Shown here in pieces: positions 31,812-32,112 of a stretch of 32,112 nt of DNA. The notes below the pieces were generated by a model that did no database searches, had not been told where the DNA came from, and saw nothing but the letters and a program-made list of their open reading frames with translations. The first letter of the stretch is position 1; every line of letters starts with the position of its first letter. The DNA comes from an uncultured Bacteroidota bacterium (GTDB lineage: Bacteria; Bacteroidota; Bacteroidia; Flavobacteriales; BACL11), in NCBI GenBank assembly GCA_902514225.1, contig CABXPN010000010.1:1-32112 (forward strand). The letters are read 5' to 3'. Both the position numbers and the translations under genes were made by a program.

Positions 31812-32112
31812 TTAGTGTTTTGCTAAATATTCAGCAACTGCATCATGGTTTTCTTTCATTGAATCTTTCCCTTTACTCCAGTTTGCTGGGCAAACTTCAC
31901 CATTTTCTTCAAAGTGCTGAAGCGCGTCTACCATTCTAAGAGCTTCATCAACATTTCTACCTAACGGAAAATTATTTACAACTTGGTGTTGCACTATTCC
32001 ATTTTTGTCTATCAAGAAAAGTCCTCTGAAAGCAATCATTGGACCGTTTGCTTCCAAATTGTCGTTTTCATCTAACTCATAATCTCCAGCTAATACACCA
32101 AAATTTGCAGAA
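31812..32112 (-). CDS. Typical 2-Cys peroxiredoxin (AhpC/Prx type), 5' partial
   Basis: C-terminal ~99 residues of a peroxiredoxin; the frame stays open to the window edge, so the start and the peroxidatic cysteine lie outside. Visible: [32 protein letters not shown] (in pieces: [19 protein letters not shown]), the family core [11 protein letters not shown], and the resolving-cysteine motif GEVCPANW near the end, followed by a C-terminal tail ending EYLAKH. These enzymes reduce hydrogen and alkyl peroxides in the cytoplasm. Followed by a strong terminator. Confidence 0.93.
   Translation of the reverse strand, partial: SANFGVLAGDYELDENDNLEANGPMIAFRGLFLIDKNGIVQHQVVNNFPLGRNVDEALRMVDALQHFEENGEVCPANWSKGKDSMKENHDAVAEYLAKH

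Noticed and set aside
1..32112. CRISPR arrays, insertion sequences, prophage, toxin-antitoxin or defence genes
   Set aside because: No regularly spaced repeats, transposase, integrase, phage structural or restriction/defence domains were found in any frame.

Overview
The window is AT-rich DNA from a Bacteroidota bacterium, most likely an aerobic, probably marine or aquatic member of Flavobacteriales. The evidence is a type IX secretion / gliding cluster (gldJ, a porP/sprF-family gene, porU, porV), secreted proteins with type IX C-terminal signals, a fused ccoN-ccoO gene, Bacteroidota-type -7 promoters (TAnnTTTG), and the near absence of Shine-Dalgarno sequences.

Layout. (1) 1-5950, plus strand: the cbb3 terminal oxidase operon ccoNO (5' end outside the window), ccoQ, ccoP, ccoG, ccoH/fixH and a TauE/SafE-type membrane protein. 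Spacing is very tight. (2) 5951-10687, plus strand: three monocistronic units, each preceded by a related ~85-105 bp intergenic element containing a terminator-like hairpin, a second conserved hairpin and a -7 promoter exactly 4 nt before the ATG. Two units encode type IX cargo (a choice-of-anchor B / LVIVD-repeat protein and an agmatine/arginine deiminase-family enzyme). The third encodes a cytoplasmic FAD monooxygenase. (3) 10752-10829, minus: tRNA-Val(UAC) with its own promoter and terminator. (4) 10891-17640, minus: a tight seven-gene run, amino-acid dehydrogenase - MscS channel - NhaD Na+/H+ antiporter - ExbB - ExbD - TonB-like - FolC, with a good promoter in front of the dehydrogenase. 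(5) 17697-20120: divergent anmK (minus) and acyl-CoA dehydrogenase (plus), then a small frameshifted gene remnant. (6) 20161-29838: murF, gldJ and the porP/sprF-family gene on the minus strand, divergent from porU, porV and ispF on the plus strand. (7) 29825-32112, minus: a secreted protein of unknown function with a classical type-A sorting tail, a DUF4442 thioesterase-like protein, and the C-terminal part of a 2-Cys peroxiredoxin.

How it fits together: PorV and the sortase PorU mature and release type IX cargo, GldJ and PorP/SprF belong to the same machinery, and three cargo genes lie within 25 kb. ExbB/ExbD/TonB would energise outer-membrane uptake. The cbb3 operon supplies microaerobic respiration, and NhaD and MscS handle sodium and osmotic stress.

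The most unusual observation is that the two neighbouring cargo genes have unrelated passenger domains but homologous flanks: promoter, start codon and signal-peptide start on one side; sorting tail, stop codon and terminator on the other. The flanking elements also resemble a tRNA 3' end with its trailer on the opposite strand. No CRISPR array, insertion sequence, phage or defence system was seen.
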